From Agromyces fucosus (lineage in GTDB: Bacteria > Actinomycetota > Actinomycetes > Actinomycetales > Microbacteriaceae), in assembly GCF_004134865.1 (NCBI RefSeq), contig NZ_SDPO01000001.1:744001-808000 (forward strand): 64,000 bases of DNA, written 5' to 3'. Numbering within the stretch: position 1 is the stretch's first letter; the number at the start of each line of letters is the position of its first letter. The translations under genes were made by a program, and so were the position numbers. The notes beneath the pieces are model-generated. The model was not told the DNA's origin. It saw only the letters and a program-made list of their open reading frames with translations, and searched no databases. Shown in pieces: positions 26,576 through 35,016 of the stretch.

Positions 26576-28828
26576 TCAGCCCTTGCTCAGGTACCCGCTC
26601 GTCTCCTCGTCGAGGCGACGGCGCACCGCCGCCGCGAGGGCTGGGTGCGACGCGAGTCCGCCGCCGGCCTCGAGCACCTCCTGCGCCATCTCCCGCGCCT
26701 CGGCGATGAGGTCGCCGTCGCGCGCGACCTTCAGCAGCTTGAGCGACGAACGCCCGCCCGATTGCACCGCGCCCAGTACGTCGCCCTCCTGCCGCAGCTC
26801 GAGGTCGGCCTGCGCGAGCTCGAAGCCGTCGAGCGTCGCGGCGACGGCCTCGACCCGCTGCAGGGCGAGCGATCCGGGCACCGCCGACGTGACGAGCAGG
26901 CAGAGCCCGGGCACGGACCCGCGGCCGACCCTGCCGCGCAGCTGGTGCAGTTGCGAGACGCCGAACCGATCGGCGTCGACGACGACCATGGCGCTCGCGT
27001 TCGGCACATCGACGCCGACCTCGATGACGGTGGTCGCGACGAGCACGTCGATCTCGCCGGCCGAGAAGGCGCGCATCGCCGCGTCCTTCTCGTCGGCCGA
27101 CATTCGGCCATGCAGGGGCGTGATGCGCGTCTCGGCGAACCGCGGGTGGTCGCGGAGCTCCGCCAGCACGGCGACGACGGATGCCACGGGGGCCGCGGCA
27201 TCCGCTCGGCCCTCGCCGTCGGTCGCAGCGGCCGAGGCCGCGCCCGCGGGACCCTCGTCTTCGACGACCTTCGCCTCGATGGCGGGGCAGACGACGAACG
27301 CCTGCCGGCCGAGCGCGAGCTCCTCGGCGAGGCGTTCCCAGATGCGCGGACGCCAGGTCGGCCGGATCGCGAGCGGGACGACCTGGGACGTGATGCCGGC
27401 ACGCCCGGCCGGGAGTTCGCGGATCGTCGACACGTCGAGGTCGCCGAACACCGTCATCGCGACCGTGCGGGGAATCGGCGTGGCCGTGAGCACGAGCACG
27501 TGCGGCGGGCTCTGCCCCTTCAGCCGCAGCGCCTCGCGCTGCTCGACGCCGAAGCGGTGCTGCTCGTCGACGACGACGAGCCCGAGGTCGGCGAACGAGA
27601 CGTTGTCGCCGAGCAGGGCGTGCGTGCCGACGACGATGCGCGACTGACCCGCTGCGGCGCGCAGGAGCGCCTTCTTGCGCTCGGCGACGGGAAGCTGGCC
27701 CGTGAGCAGGGTCGGCATGAGCTCGGCCGCGAGATCGGGGCCGAGCATCTTCGCGATCGAGCGCAGATGCTGGCCCGCGAGCACCTCGGTGGGCGCGAGG
27801 AGCGCCGACTGGCCGCCCGAATCGGCGACGGCGAGCATCGCGCGAAGCGCCACGACGGTCTTGCCCGAGCCGACCTCGCCCTGCACGAGGCGGTTCATCG
27901 GCACGGGCTCGCCCAGGTCGCGCGCGATCTCGCCGCTGACCTCGAGCTGGTCGCCCGTGAGCGTGAAGGGCAGCGCCGCGTCGAACCGCTCGAGGAGCCC
28001 GCCGGGCACGGGCTCGCGCGCGACGGTCGTGTGCGTGCGCAGCTCGGCCCGACGTTCGAGGAGCGCCGCCTGCAGCACGAACGCCTCGGTGAAGCGGAGC
28101 GTGCCGCGAGCGCGCTTCCAATCGCCGTCGCGCTCAGGCCGGTGCACGAGCTCGAGCGCTTCGCGGTGGCCGAGGAGCGACTTCGCCGCGCGCACCGACG
28201 CCGGGAGCGGATCGTCGAGCGGGGCGAGCCCGTCGAGCACGAGCTCGACGGCCTTGGCGATCTGCCAGCTCGCGAGCGTGCTCGTCGCCGGGTAGATCGG
28301 GATCGGCGCCTCGGCCCAGCGCTTGGCCGCCGCGTCGCCGGCCTCGAGCGGCGCGGCGTCGTCGAACAGCTCGTAGTCGGGGTGCGCGAGTTGGCGCTGC
28401 CCCTTGTAGTCGCTCACCTTGCCGGCGAAGATGCCGCGCCGGCCGGGCCGCAGGTCTGCGGCCCGCCAGCGCTGGTTGAAGAACGTGAGGGTCAGCACGC
28501 CCGTGCCGTCGGTGATCTTCGCCTCGACGATCGAGCCGCGGCGAGCACGCATCGACCGCTCGCCGACCGCGATCACCTCGGCGATGATCGTGATGTTCTC
28601 GTCGAGCGGCAGGGTCGCGAGCGCGGTCAGCTCGCCGCGCATGGCGTAGCGCCGCGGGTAGTGCGCGAGCAGGTCGCCGACGGTGCGATGCCCGAACCCG
28701 CGCTCGAACGCCTGCGCGGTGCGCCCGCCGAGCGCCCCAGACAGCCGGGAGTCGAGGGTGAACGAGCCCGGCGCGATCTCGCCGGCCGTCGTCGCGCCGC
28801 GCCCTTCGGTGTCGCGCCCCTCGGTCAT
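26576..28828 (-). CDS. recG: ATP-dependent DNA helicase RecG
   Basis: A branch-migrating helicase that reverses stalled forks and processes Holliday junctions (750 aa). An N-terminal wedge/OB domain (about 60-160), the helicase core with Walker A GEVGSGKTVVALRAML, motif II VVDEQHRFGVEQR, motif III TATPIPRT, and C-terminal motifs IV-VI (TTVIEVGVDVPNASAMVV, QLHQLRGRVGRG). A short Ala/Gly-rich insert (GPAGAASAAATDGEGRADAA) near residue 520 is not typical. ATG 28828 overlaps the upstream TPR gene stop (ATGA). Confidence 0.97.
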   Translation of the reverse strand: MTEGRDTEGRGATTAGEIAPGSFTLDSRLSGALGGRTAQAFERGFGHRTVGDLLAHYPRRYAMRGELTALATLPLDENITIIAEVIAVGERSMRARRGSIVEAKITDGTGVLTLTFFNQRWRAADLRPGRRGIFAGKVSDYKGQRQLAHPDYELFDDAAPLEAGDAAAKRWAEAPIPIYPATSTLASWQIAKAVELVLDGLAPLDDPLPASVRAAKSLLGHREALELVHRPERDGDWKRARGTLRFTEAFVLQAALLERRAELRTHTTVAREPVPGGLLERFDAALPFTLTGDQLEVSGEIARDLGEPVPMNRLVQGEVGSGKTVVALRAMLAVADSGGQSALLAPTEVLAGQHLRSIAKMLGPDLAAELMPTLLTGQLPVAERKKALLRAAAGQSRIVVGTHALLGDNVSFADLGLVVVDEQHRFGVEQREALRLKGQSPPHVLVLTATPIPRTVAMTVFGDLDVSTIRELPAGRAGITSQVVPLAIRPTWRPRIWERLAEELALGRQAFVVCPAIEAKVVEDEGPAGAASAAATDGEGRADAAAPVASVVAVLAELRDHPRFAETRITPLHGRMSADEKDAAMRAFSAGEIDVLVATTVIEVGVDVPNASAMVVVDADRFGVSQLHQLRGRVGRGSVPGLCLLVTSAVPGSLALQRVEAVAATLDGFELAQADLELRQEGDVLGAVQSGGRSSLKLLKVARDGDLIAEAREMAQEVLEAGGGLASHPALAAAVRRRLDEETSGYLSKG

Positions 28829-29631
28829 GGCTCGATCGTAGGCGGCGCCTCCGTCAGCGCGGCGAGCTCCGCCTGCACGTACGGGTCTTCGGGTCGGGCC
28901 GCTGCGAGCTCCCGCTGCAACGCGAGCGCCTCGTCGGTGCGACCGAGGCTGCGCAGGCACCGGGCGACCGACCATCGGGCGACGTGGCGCTGCTCGGCAG
29001 TGCCGTATCGGTCGGCGGCCTCGACCGCCTGCTCGAAGTGCGTGAGGGCCGCCTCGGCCCTGCCCGCGTCGTGCATGGTCCATCCGAGGTTGTTGTGCAG
29101 GGCGACGCCCCAGCGACGCAAACGGGCGTCGCGCACACCGTCGAGCACGTCGAACCCCTCGGCCGCCCACTCCTCCTCGTGGCCGGCGTCGTTCAGCGCC
29201 AGCATGTGCAGGGCGTCGAGCACGAGGAACGTCGACCCGGCGAGCGCGGCCTCGCGAACGCCGCGGGTCAGTTCGGGCACCGCATCGGCGGGGCGCCCAG
29301 CGGATGCCGCGAGCCGCCCTCGCTCGATCGCCACCCGAGCCCGGAGCTCAGCGGCATCCGCCCCGCCGTCGCCGGCGGGAACGTCTGCTGCGACGCTCTC
29401 GAGCACCGCGAGCGCCTCGTCGACGCGGCCCTGGATTCCGAGAGCTCGGGCGAGCTGCGTCGTCATCACGGCGCGGAGGTGGGCGGAGTTGCCGTCGTCG
29501 TCAGCGGCCTCCCTGAATCGCTCCTCGCTCGCCGCCGGGTTCCCGAAATCCCAGAGTCGGTCGATCATCTGCTGTTCGGCGCCGCGGTGTCGGGACGGTT
29601 CGGCGGGCACCTGGTCGGTCGAGTCATCCAC
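28825..29631 (-). CDS. Tetratricopeptide-repeat protein upstream of recG
   Basis: A 268-aa all-helical soluble protein with TPR-like repeats, e.g. RALGIQGRVDEALAVLESVA, GRLAASAGRPADAVPEL, TMHDAGRAEAALTHFEQAVE and RSLGRTDEALALQRELAAA. No enzymatic domain. The start is taken as GTG 29631: a CATTAT -10 box ends 6 nt upstream, which fits a leaderless message and explains why GGGAGG abuts the start. It is coupled to recG by a 4-nt overlap, but no functional link is known. An alternative start is ATG 29568. Confidence 0.75.
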   Translation of the reverse strand: MDDSTDQVPAEPSRHRGAEQQMIDRLWDFGNPAASEERFREAADDDGNSAHLRAVMTTQLARALGIQGRVDEALAVLESVAADVPAGDGGADAAELRARVAIERGRLAASAGRPADAVPELTRGVREAALAGSTFLVLDALHMLALNDAGHEEEWAAEGFDVLDGVRDARLRRWGVALHNNLGWTMHDAGRAEAALTHFEQAVEAADRYGTAEQRHVARWSVARCLRSLGRTDEALALQRELAAARPEDPYVQAELAALTEAPPTIEP

Positions 29632-29702
29632 CCTCCCATAATGGCAGCAGCTCGGTCGCCTCATGGCAGCGGCGAGAGGTCGCCCGTTATGCTCGCCTGA
29701 GC

Positions 29703-30296
29703 ATGACCCGCATCATCGCCGGATTCGCCGGCTCCCTCACCCTCCGAGTGCCGCGCTCCGGCACCCGTCCCACGAGCGACCGTGTGCGCGAGGCGATCTT
29801 CTCCGCCCTCGAGGCGCGAGACGCCCTCGAGGGCGCCCGGGTGCTCGACCTCTACGCGGGGTCGGGCGCATTGGGCCTCGAGGCGGCCAGCCGCGGTGCC
29901 ACCGATGTCGTGCTCGTCGAGCGAGCCAAGCCTGCGGCGGAGGTGTGCCGCAGCAACGCCGATGCCCTGCTGAAGGCCGCGAAGGGCGTCACCCGGCCGC
30001 ACATCCGCGTTGCCGTGCGTCCCGTGGCCGCGTACCTCGAGACCGCCGCCGCCGGCGTCGACCTCGCCTTCATCGACCCGCCGTACGAGCTCGACGAGGC
30101 AGCGCTGGCGCGCGACCTCGAGCTGCTCGCGCCCCTGCTGGCGCCCGACGCCGTCGTGATGGTCGAACGCAGCTCCCGCTCCCCCGAACCCGAATGGCCC
30201 GCCGGCATCGAGCCCGAACGTCGCCGCGACTACGGCGAGACGACGCTCTGGTGGGCGACCACGGCTCAGCCTGCGCGGCCGTCCCAGCCCGAGTAG
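29703..30296 (+). CDS. rsmD: 16S rRNA (guanine966-N2)-methyltransferase
   Basis: Rossmann-fold SAM methyltransferase of 197 aa that modifies G966 of 16S rRNA. N-terminal MTRIIAGFAGSLTLRVP and GTRPTSDRVREAIFSAL are family signatures, VLDLYAGSGALGLEAASRGA is motif I, and DLAFIDPPYEL is the catalytic N6/N2 DPPY motif. TATGCT ends 9 nt before ATG 29703, so the leader is very short. The last 31 bases overlap the convergent thiL gene. Confidence 0.95.
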   Translation: MTRIIAGFAGSLTLRVPRSGTRPTSDRVREAIFSALEARDALEGARVLDLYAGSGALGLEAASRGATDVVLVERAKPAAEVCRSNADALLKAAKGVTRPHIRVAVRPVAAYLETAAAGVDLAFIDPPYELDEAALARDLELLAPLLAPDAVVMVERSSRSPEPEWPAGIEPERRRDYGETTLWWATTAQPARPSQPE

Positions 30297-31270
30297 GGGT
30301 CCCATCCGGCGGAGTCGATCGCGACGCCGTCGACGAAGAGCCGCCCTGGCGCGTCCGTCACGAGCCCGATGGGTTCGAACGGCTCGGGCAGCGCCGTGCC
30401 GGGCGGGAACGTCGCGAGCAGGCCGTGGTCCTCGCCGCCGGCCAGGGCGAGCCGCACGTCGGGGCCGAGCGCTGCGGCCGAGAAGTCGATGCCGACACCA
30501 CTCGCCTGGGCGACGCGGCGTGCGTCTCGAGCGAGGCCGTCGGAGACGTCGAGCATCGACGTCGCGCCACCCGCCGCAGCCGCGACCCCGGCGCCGACGG
30601 GCGGTGACGGCGCCAGCTGAGCGACGATCAGGTCGGGGTGGCGGTCGCGCAGCACGTCGACGGCAGCGGAGTCGGGTTCGCCCGAGGCATCCGTCGCCTC
30701 GTCGAAGAGCAGGGCGAGGCCGCGGGCAGCGTCCCCGCGAGCGCCGGCGTGCGCGACGACGTCGCCGGGGCGTGCCCCGCTGCGGGTCACGGGCGGGCGG
30801 CCCTCGAGATCGCCGAACGCCGTCACCGCGATCGTCAGCACCGATGACGCCGTGAGGTCGCCGCCCACCACGCCTGCGCCGGGGGCGAGCGCAGCGAGGC
30901 ATTCACGGAGTCCATCGGCGATGCCCTCGAGCACCGAGGCGTCGAGCGACGACGGCGCGGCGATCGCCACGACGAGTGCCGTCGGGCGGGCTCCCATCGC
31001 CGCGACATCCGTGAGGTTCGTCGCCGCCGCCTTCCAGCCGAGCTCGAACGGCGTCGACCAGGCGAGGCGGAAGTCGGGGCCGTGCACCATGAGGTCGGTG
31101 GTCACGACGAAGCGTCCATCGGCGGCGGCGACCACGGCGGCATCGTCGCCGGGGCCGAGAAGCGCGGCATCAGCCGGCCGGAGCCGCGGCAGGATGCGCG
31201 CCAGTGCGGCGTCTTCGCCGAGCTCGCCGACGGTTCGGGGCTGGGCCGCTTGGTCCGCGCGCTCGTGCAT
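30266..31270 (-). CDS. thiL: Thiamine-monophosphate kinase
   Basis: ATP-dependent phosphorylation of thiamine phosphate to thiamine diphosphate (334 aa, PurM/AIR synthase-like fold). N-terminal LLGPGDDAAVVAAADGRFVVTTDLMVHGPDFR carries the Asp residues binding Mg-ATP (read in parts); TDVAAMGARPTALVVAIA and VVGGDLTASSVLTIAVTAFG follow, and MLDVSDGLARDARR is the glycine/Asp-rich ATP motif. ATG 31270 is preceded by the -10 TAGCGT ending 7 nt away, inside the 12-bp palindrome CACGCTAGCGTG (31277-31288). No thiamine riboswitch is visible. Confidence 0.95.
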   Translation of the reverse strand: MHERADQAAQPRTVGELGEDAALARILPRLRPADAALLGPGDDAAVVAAADGRFVVTTDLMVHGPDFRLAWSTPFELGWKAAATNLTDVAAMGARPTALVVAIAAPSSLDASVLEGIADGLRECLAALAPGAGVVGGDLTASSVLTIAVTAFGDLEGRPPVTRSGARPGDVVAHAGARGDAARGLALLFDEATDASGEPDSAAVDVLRDRHPDLIVAQLAPSPPVGAGVAAAAGGATSMLDVSDGLARDARRVAQASGVGIDFSAAALGPDVRLALAGGEDHGLLATFPPGTALPEPFEPIGLVTDAPGRLFVDGVAIDSAGWDPYSGWDGRAG

Positions 31271-31276
31271 GCCCTT

Positions 31277-31288
31277 CACGCTAGCGTG
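31277..31288 (-). promoter_or_regulatory. Palindromic -10 region of thiL
   Basis: CACGCTAGCGTG is a perfect 12-bp palindrome. Read on the minus strand it contains TAGCGT, a TANNNT -10 box, followed after 7 nt by the thiL ATG, which suggests a leaderless transcript. The palindrome may be incidental or a small operator. Confidence 0.45.
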
Positions 31289-31344
31289 CGCCGCATGCCG
31301 GCGTGTGCGGCCACCCGGCCGGAGCCGCCCGCGCCCCGGCGTCG

Positions 31345-33078
31345 TCAGCAGTTGGGTCGGCAGGCGCGCTGCGACAGTGCGTCGGTGAGCACCACGGTCA
31401 GGTCCTCGGGCCGTGCCGCGGAATAGGCGGCACCGCCCGTCGCCTCCGCGATGCGCCGCATGGCGTCGAGATCGGTGTCGGGCCCGATTCCGACGAGCGT
31501 CACCGGCACGGGCCGCGCCGGATCGTCCAGCGCCGCGAGCTCGGCGAGCAACTGTTCTCCCGAGATGCCGTTCTCGTCCTCGTTCCGGCCGTCGGTCAGC
31601 AGCAGCACCGAGTTGACCTTCTCGGGATCGTACTGCTCGCGCACGCTCTGCACGGCCGCGAGCGTGGTGTCGTAGAGACCGGTGGCACCGCCGAGACGGG
31701 CAGGCAGCGAGCCGATCACGTCGGTCACGAGCTGCTTGTGCGAATCGTTCGAGAGTCGGTCGATCGGTGCGAGCCACTCCCAGTCCTGCTCGCCGGCGCG
31801 CAGCGTGGAGAAGCCCCAGACGCCGAGGTCGACCTGGCCCGAGAACTGCGCGAGCGTCGTCGCCGCGGCCTGTTGCAGCACGTCGATGCGCCGCTGCCCC
31901 GACACAGTCGGCTCCTCCATGGAGCCCGAGAGGTCGATCACCGTCAGGATGCGCGAGCGCACGCTGACGAGACCCCAGGTGCGCAGGATCGCGACCTGAG
32001 CGGATGCCGCGGCAGAACTCACCTCGACGGGCGCCTCGACCACGCCGTCCTGTTCGAGCTCGCCGCCGCCTCGGCCGTCGCGGAAGCCGTCGGTGGCGAA
32101 GCGGTCCTTCGCGTTCCAGAGGGCGATCTTCAGTGCGTCGAGCTCGTGGGCCCGACGCACGAGCTCGATCGCCTCGGGGTCGGACTCGTCCGCCTGCTCG
32201 CCGTCGCGCAGGTGCTTCGCGAGCTCGCTCTCGTCGAGCAGGCGCAGGAACGGATAGCTGAGGGCGAGGCTGCCGTCGCTCGGGTAGAGGGCGAGCAGCG
32301 GCTCGGCGCCCGCCTTCCGGTTGTGCAGGGCCAGCTGCTGCTCGCTCGCGATCGCCACGGTGCCCGGGGCGCTCACGCTGAGCGCGGCGAACGCGGCATC
32401 CGCATTCGACGGCACCTCGCCGTTCAACCGGACCATCGCGTTCTGGAACTGCCTCGGCTGGGTGATCTCGACGCGGCTCTCGAGCGACTGGAGCGCGTTC
32501 AGGCTCGCCGAGGAGGCTTCGGGGTCGGGCAGCAGCGCGGGGAACTCGGCACCCAGCAGCCCCTTCCAGCTCAGCTCACGACCGGCGAACTCCTCGGCCC
32601 GGCTCACGGGCGCCGCGAAGACGACCGGGCTCGTCGCGATCGAGCGTTCGAGGGCGATGTCGGGCACCGGGCGGCCGAGGGATCGCGCCATGCTCGACAT
32701 GCGCACGAGCCAGACCGGGGAGTCGGGGATCCAGGCGTCGACCTCCGTCGCGTTGCCCGAAGCCAGTACTGCGGCCGTGTCCGCAGACTCCTGGGCGAGC
32801 ACCTCGGTGTGCGAGCACGCCGACTCGCCGGCGTCGTACTCGGTCGCCACGGCCTGCACCGTCGCCGCGATCGCCCGATCGGCGACGACCGTCAACTCGA
32901 CGGGCACGGTGCACTCCGGAACCGGGTCGATCCAGTCGTCGAGACCGCCCGTCGCCCAGGCCGTGCCGACGGCACCGGCACTGCCGACGAGCACCGCCGT
33001 GACGATCGCGGCCGCGATGATCGAGCTCGTCCGACGACGGCGTTTCCGACTCTGCTCGCGTTCGCTTCGACGACTCAT
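31345..33078 (-). CDS. Membrane-anchored fusion of solute-binding-protein-like and VWA domains
   Basis: A 577-aa exported protein. A basic N-terminus (RRSEREQSRKRRRRT) leads into one hydrophobic helix (SIIAAAIVTAVLVGSAGAVG), so it is an N-terminal anchor or signal. Residues about 55-340 resemble a type 2 extracellular solute-binding domain (VPVELTVVADRAIAATVQAVATEY; YPFLRLL). Residues about 385-570 form a von Willebrand A domain with MIDAS motif DLSGSMEEPTVSG and later Thr/Asp positions (LLTDGRNEDENG). No transporter genes flank it. Function unknown; calcium/magnesium-dependent adhesion or envelope sensing is a guess. Confidence 0.8.
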   Translation of the reverse strand: MSRRSEREQSRKRRRRTSSIIAAAIVTAVLVGSAGAVGTAWATGGLDDWIDPVPECTVPVELTVVADRAIAATVQAVATEYDAGESACSHTEVLAQESADTAAVLASGNATEVDAWIPDSPVWLVRMSSMARSLGRPVPDIALERSIATSPVVFAAPVSRAEEFAGRELSWKGLLGAEFPALLPDPEASSASLNALQSLESRVEITQPRQFQNAMVRLNGEVPSNADAAFAALSVSAPGTVAIASEQQLALHNRKAGAEPLLALYPSDGSLALSYPFLRLLDESELAKHLRDGEQADESDPEAIELVRRAHELDALKIALWNAKDRFATDGFRDGRGGGELEQDGVVEAPVEVSSAAASAQVAILRTWGLVSVRSRILTVIDLSGSMEEPTVSGQRRIDVLQQAAATTLAQFSGQVDLGVWGFSTLRAGEQDWEWLAPIDRLSNDSHKQLVTDVIGSLPARLGGATGLYDTTLAAVQSVREQYDPEKVNSVLLLTDGRNEDENGISGEQLLAELAALDDPARPVPVTLVGIGPDTDLDAMRRIAEATGGAAYSAARPEDLTVVLTDALSQRACRPNC

Positions 33079-33170
33079 CGTGCTCCATTGCTCGGCGGTG
33101 AGCGGCCTTGATCAGCGCTCGGATGCTTGCAGCGATGCTCGTCTCGGGGACGACGGCGGGGGCACCGCGT

Positions 33171-33197
33171 GCATTGGTAAGCAATCATTACATTCAG
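33171..33197 (-). promoter_or_regulatory. AT-rich imperfect palindrome in the VWA/DUF3515 divergent region
   Basis: A short AT-rich island in otherwise very GC-rich DNA. GGTAA (33176-33180) and TTACA (33188-33192) form an imperfect inverted repeat around 7 bases. It lies about 95 bp upstream of the VWA gene and is the best candidate for its promoter/operator. No clear -35/-10 pair can be assigned. The rest of 33079-33299 shows nothing further except the DUF3515 -10 box. Confidence 0.4.
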
Positions 33198-33286
33198 CGG
33201 CGCCGATTGCACTCTCTGCACGCAGCCGGCGGGACGGGCGGCCCGGCCGGGCGGCCCACGCCCAGCTCGGCGCGCCCCGCTCGCGA

Positions 33287-33292
33287 TAGCCT
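33287..33292 (+). promoter_or_regulatory. -10 box of the DUF3515 lipoprotein gene, leaderless type
   Basis: TAGCCT ends 7 nt before ATG 33300. The same TAGCCTGAA string is found 6 nt before the leucine leader-peptide start at 40408. There is no usable Shine-Dalgarno sequence in the gap. Confidence 0.5.
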
Positions 33293-33299
33293 GAACGGG

Positions 33300-33833
33300 A
33301 TGTCCGAATCATCCCCCTCAGCTCCTTCGCGCGGCACCGCGCTCCGCCGGTTCGCCGCGACCGCCGTCGTCGCCGCCGCCATGCTCGTGTTCACCGGTTG
33401 CAGCCAGGCCGTGCCGATCGAATCGGCGCCGCTCGCGAGCGATCCCGACTGCGCGGCCGTCGTCGTGCGCCTGCCCGACGCGCTCGCGAAGGACACCGAG
33501 GCCGAGCAGCAGCAGCGCGAGACCAACGCGCAGGGCACCGGTGCGTGGGGCGAACCGGCATCCGTGGTCCTGCGCTGCGGGGCCGAGGCGCCCGGCCCGA
33601 CGACCGATCGCTGCGTCAGCGTCAACGGCGTCGACTGGGTCATCGACGAATCGGACGCACCGAACTACCTGTTCACCACATACGGGCGCACGCCCGCCGT
33701 CGAGGTGCTCGTCGACAACGACGTCGTCTCGGGCACCACCGTCATCAGCGAACTCTCCTCGGCGGTCTCCGTCATCCCCGCCGACGGTGGCTGCACGACG
33801 ATCGACGAGTCCTTCGGCGAGACCTCGGGCTGA
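33300..33833 (+). CDS. DUF3515 family lipoprotein
   Basis: A 177-aa secreted lipoprotein of actinobacterial family DUF3515, usually found next to ddl and thiL as here. Signal peptide: TALRRFAATAVVAAAMLVFTG then the lipobox Cys in VFTGCSQ. The mature domain has Cys at CAAVVVRLP, RCGAE, RCVSV and GCTTIDE, likely forming disulfides. Function unknown; the neighbourhood suggests cell-envelope work. The start ATG 33300 fits a leaderless transcript. Confidence 0.85.
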   Translation: MSESSPSAPSRGTALRRFAATAVVAAAMLVFTGCSQAVPIESAPLASDPDCAAVVVRLPDALAKDTEAEQQQRETNAQGTGAWGEPASVVLRCGAEAPGPTTDRCVSVNGVDWVIDESDAPNYLFTTYGRTPAVEVLVDNDVVSGTTVISELSSAVSVIPADGGCTTIDESFGETSG

Positions 33834-33844
33834 GCATCCTGCTG

Positions 33845-33916
33845 GTTGAGCCTGCCGAACCCTCAGCCTGCCGAACCCCGGTCTCGACCGGCTCGACCGA
33901 GAGAGGCAGGCTCAAC
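33845..33916. repeat. REP-like extragenic palindrome between DUF3515 and ddl
   Basis: GTTGAGCCTGCC (33845-33856) and GGCAGGCTCAAC (33905-33916) are perfect 12-bp inverted arms. Between them are a second AGCCTGCCGAACCC copy and a nested GGTCTCGACCGGCTCGACC dyad, so the 72-bp element folds into one long hairpin. I recognise the GGTTGAGCCTG...CAGGCTCAACC theme as a dispersed palindromic repeat of Micrococcales genomes. It lies between convergent genes and could also end both transcripts. Confidence 0.65.
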
Positions 33917-33927
33917 TCGCAGGCGTG

Positions 33928-35016
33928 TCAGCGACTGCCGCGCGCGTACCCGCCGTCGATGAGTTCGGCGATCAGGTCGGGGTAGGCGAGGCCCGACTGC
34001 TGCCAGCACGTCGGGAACATCGAGATGGGCGTGAAGCCCGGCATCGTGTTGATCTCGTTGACGACGAAGCCCTCGTCGGTCAGGAACACGTCGACACGCG
34101 CGAGCCCCTCGCCGCCGATCGCCTCGAACGCGTGGCGTGCGACGCGCTGCAGCTCGAAGAGCTCGCCGTCGCCGAGATCGGCCGGGCAGATCAGTTCGAC
34201 GCCGGGAGCGTCGAGGTACTTCGCCTCGAAGTCGTAGAAGTCGCGGCCGGTGACGACGACCTCGCCGGCGACGCTCACGCGAACGGATGACCCGGCGCCG
34301 CCGAGCACTCCGCACTCGATCTCGCGGCCCGTGACCGCCGCCTCGACGAGCACGCTGCCGTCTTCGGCGAACGCGGTGTCGAGGGCCGCGTCGAGCTCCG
34401 ACCAATCGGCGACCCTCGTGACGCCGACCGAGGAGCCCGCGCGCGCGGGCTTGACGAACACCGGCAATCCGAGCGCCTTGGTGCGACGTTCCCAGAGCTC
34501 GCGGTTCTCGTCGAGCGAGGCTCGCGTCAGGGTCACCCACGGTGCCACGGCGATGCCGGCGCCCTCGAGCACGGTCTTCGTGAAGTGCTTGTCCATGCCG
34601 ATCGACGAGGCGAGCACGCCGTTGCCGACGTAGGGCAGGCCGACGAGCTCGAGCAGTCCCTGGATCGTGCCGTCTTCGCCGAAGCGGCCGTGCAGGATCG
34701 GGAAGACCACGTCGACATCGCCGAGCGAGCGCTCGCCCGATGCATCCGTGACTCGAAGCTCGCGCGACGACGCGCTCTCGGGCCAGCGCACCCGGCTGCC
34801 GTTGTCGACGACCTCGGGCAGGTGCGCCGGGTCGAGGGCGAAGCGGTCGGCGTCGTCGGACTCGAGCACGAACGCGCCGTCGCGAGTGATCCCGACGGGG
34901 ATCACCTCGTAGCGGCTACGGTCGATCGCCCGGAGCACCCCGCCCGCCGTTGCGCAGCTGATCGAATGCTCGCTGGAACGCCCTCCGAACAGCAGAACCA
35001 CTCTGAGCTTGTCCAT
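33928..35016 (-). CDS. ddl: D-alanine--D-alanine ligase
   Basis: ATP-grasp ligase making D-Ala-D-Ala for peptidoglycan (362 aa). N-terminal LRVVLLFGGRSSEHSISCATA, FPILHGRFGEDGTIQGLLEL, FVKPARAGSSVGVTRV (ATP-grasp lysine/serine loop) and the C-terminal DVFLTDEGFVVNEINTMPGFT with the Mg-binding Glu/Asn. AAAGGA lies 7 nt before ATG 35016, so the start is firm even though it lies 101 nt inside the 3' end of gpsA. It is the last gene of the plsC-gpsA-ddl run and ends near the REP-like element. Confidence 0.96.
   Translation of the reverse strand: MDKLRVVLLFGGRSSEHSISCATAGGVLRAIDRSRYEVIPVGITRDGAFVLESDDADRFALDPAHLPEVVDNGSRVRWPESASSRELRVTDASGERSLGDVDVVFPILHGRFGEDGTIQGLLELVGLPYVGNGVLASSIGMDKHFTKTVLEGAGIAVAPWVTLTRASLDENRELWERRTKALGLPVFVKPARAGSSVGVTRVADWSELDAALDTAFAEDGSVLVEAAVTGREIECGVLGGAGSSVRVSVAGEVVVTGRDFYDFEAKYLDAPGVELICPADLGDGELFELQRVARHAFEAIGGEGLARVDVFLTDEGFVVNEINTMPGFTPISMFPTCWQQSGLAYPDLIAELIDGGYARGSR

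Noticed and set aside
25973-29641. Very long open frame on the plus strand (1222 codons) opposite coaD, recG and the TPR gene
   Set aside because: Its translation is Arg/Ala/Pro-rich low complexity without domains, exactly antisense to well-supported genes. Such shadows are expected in about 70% G+C coding DNA.
31271-31344. Thiamine (TPP) riboswitch upstream of thiL
   Set aside because: The start lies 7 nt after a -10 box, so there is no leader, and no THI-box sequence is seen.
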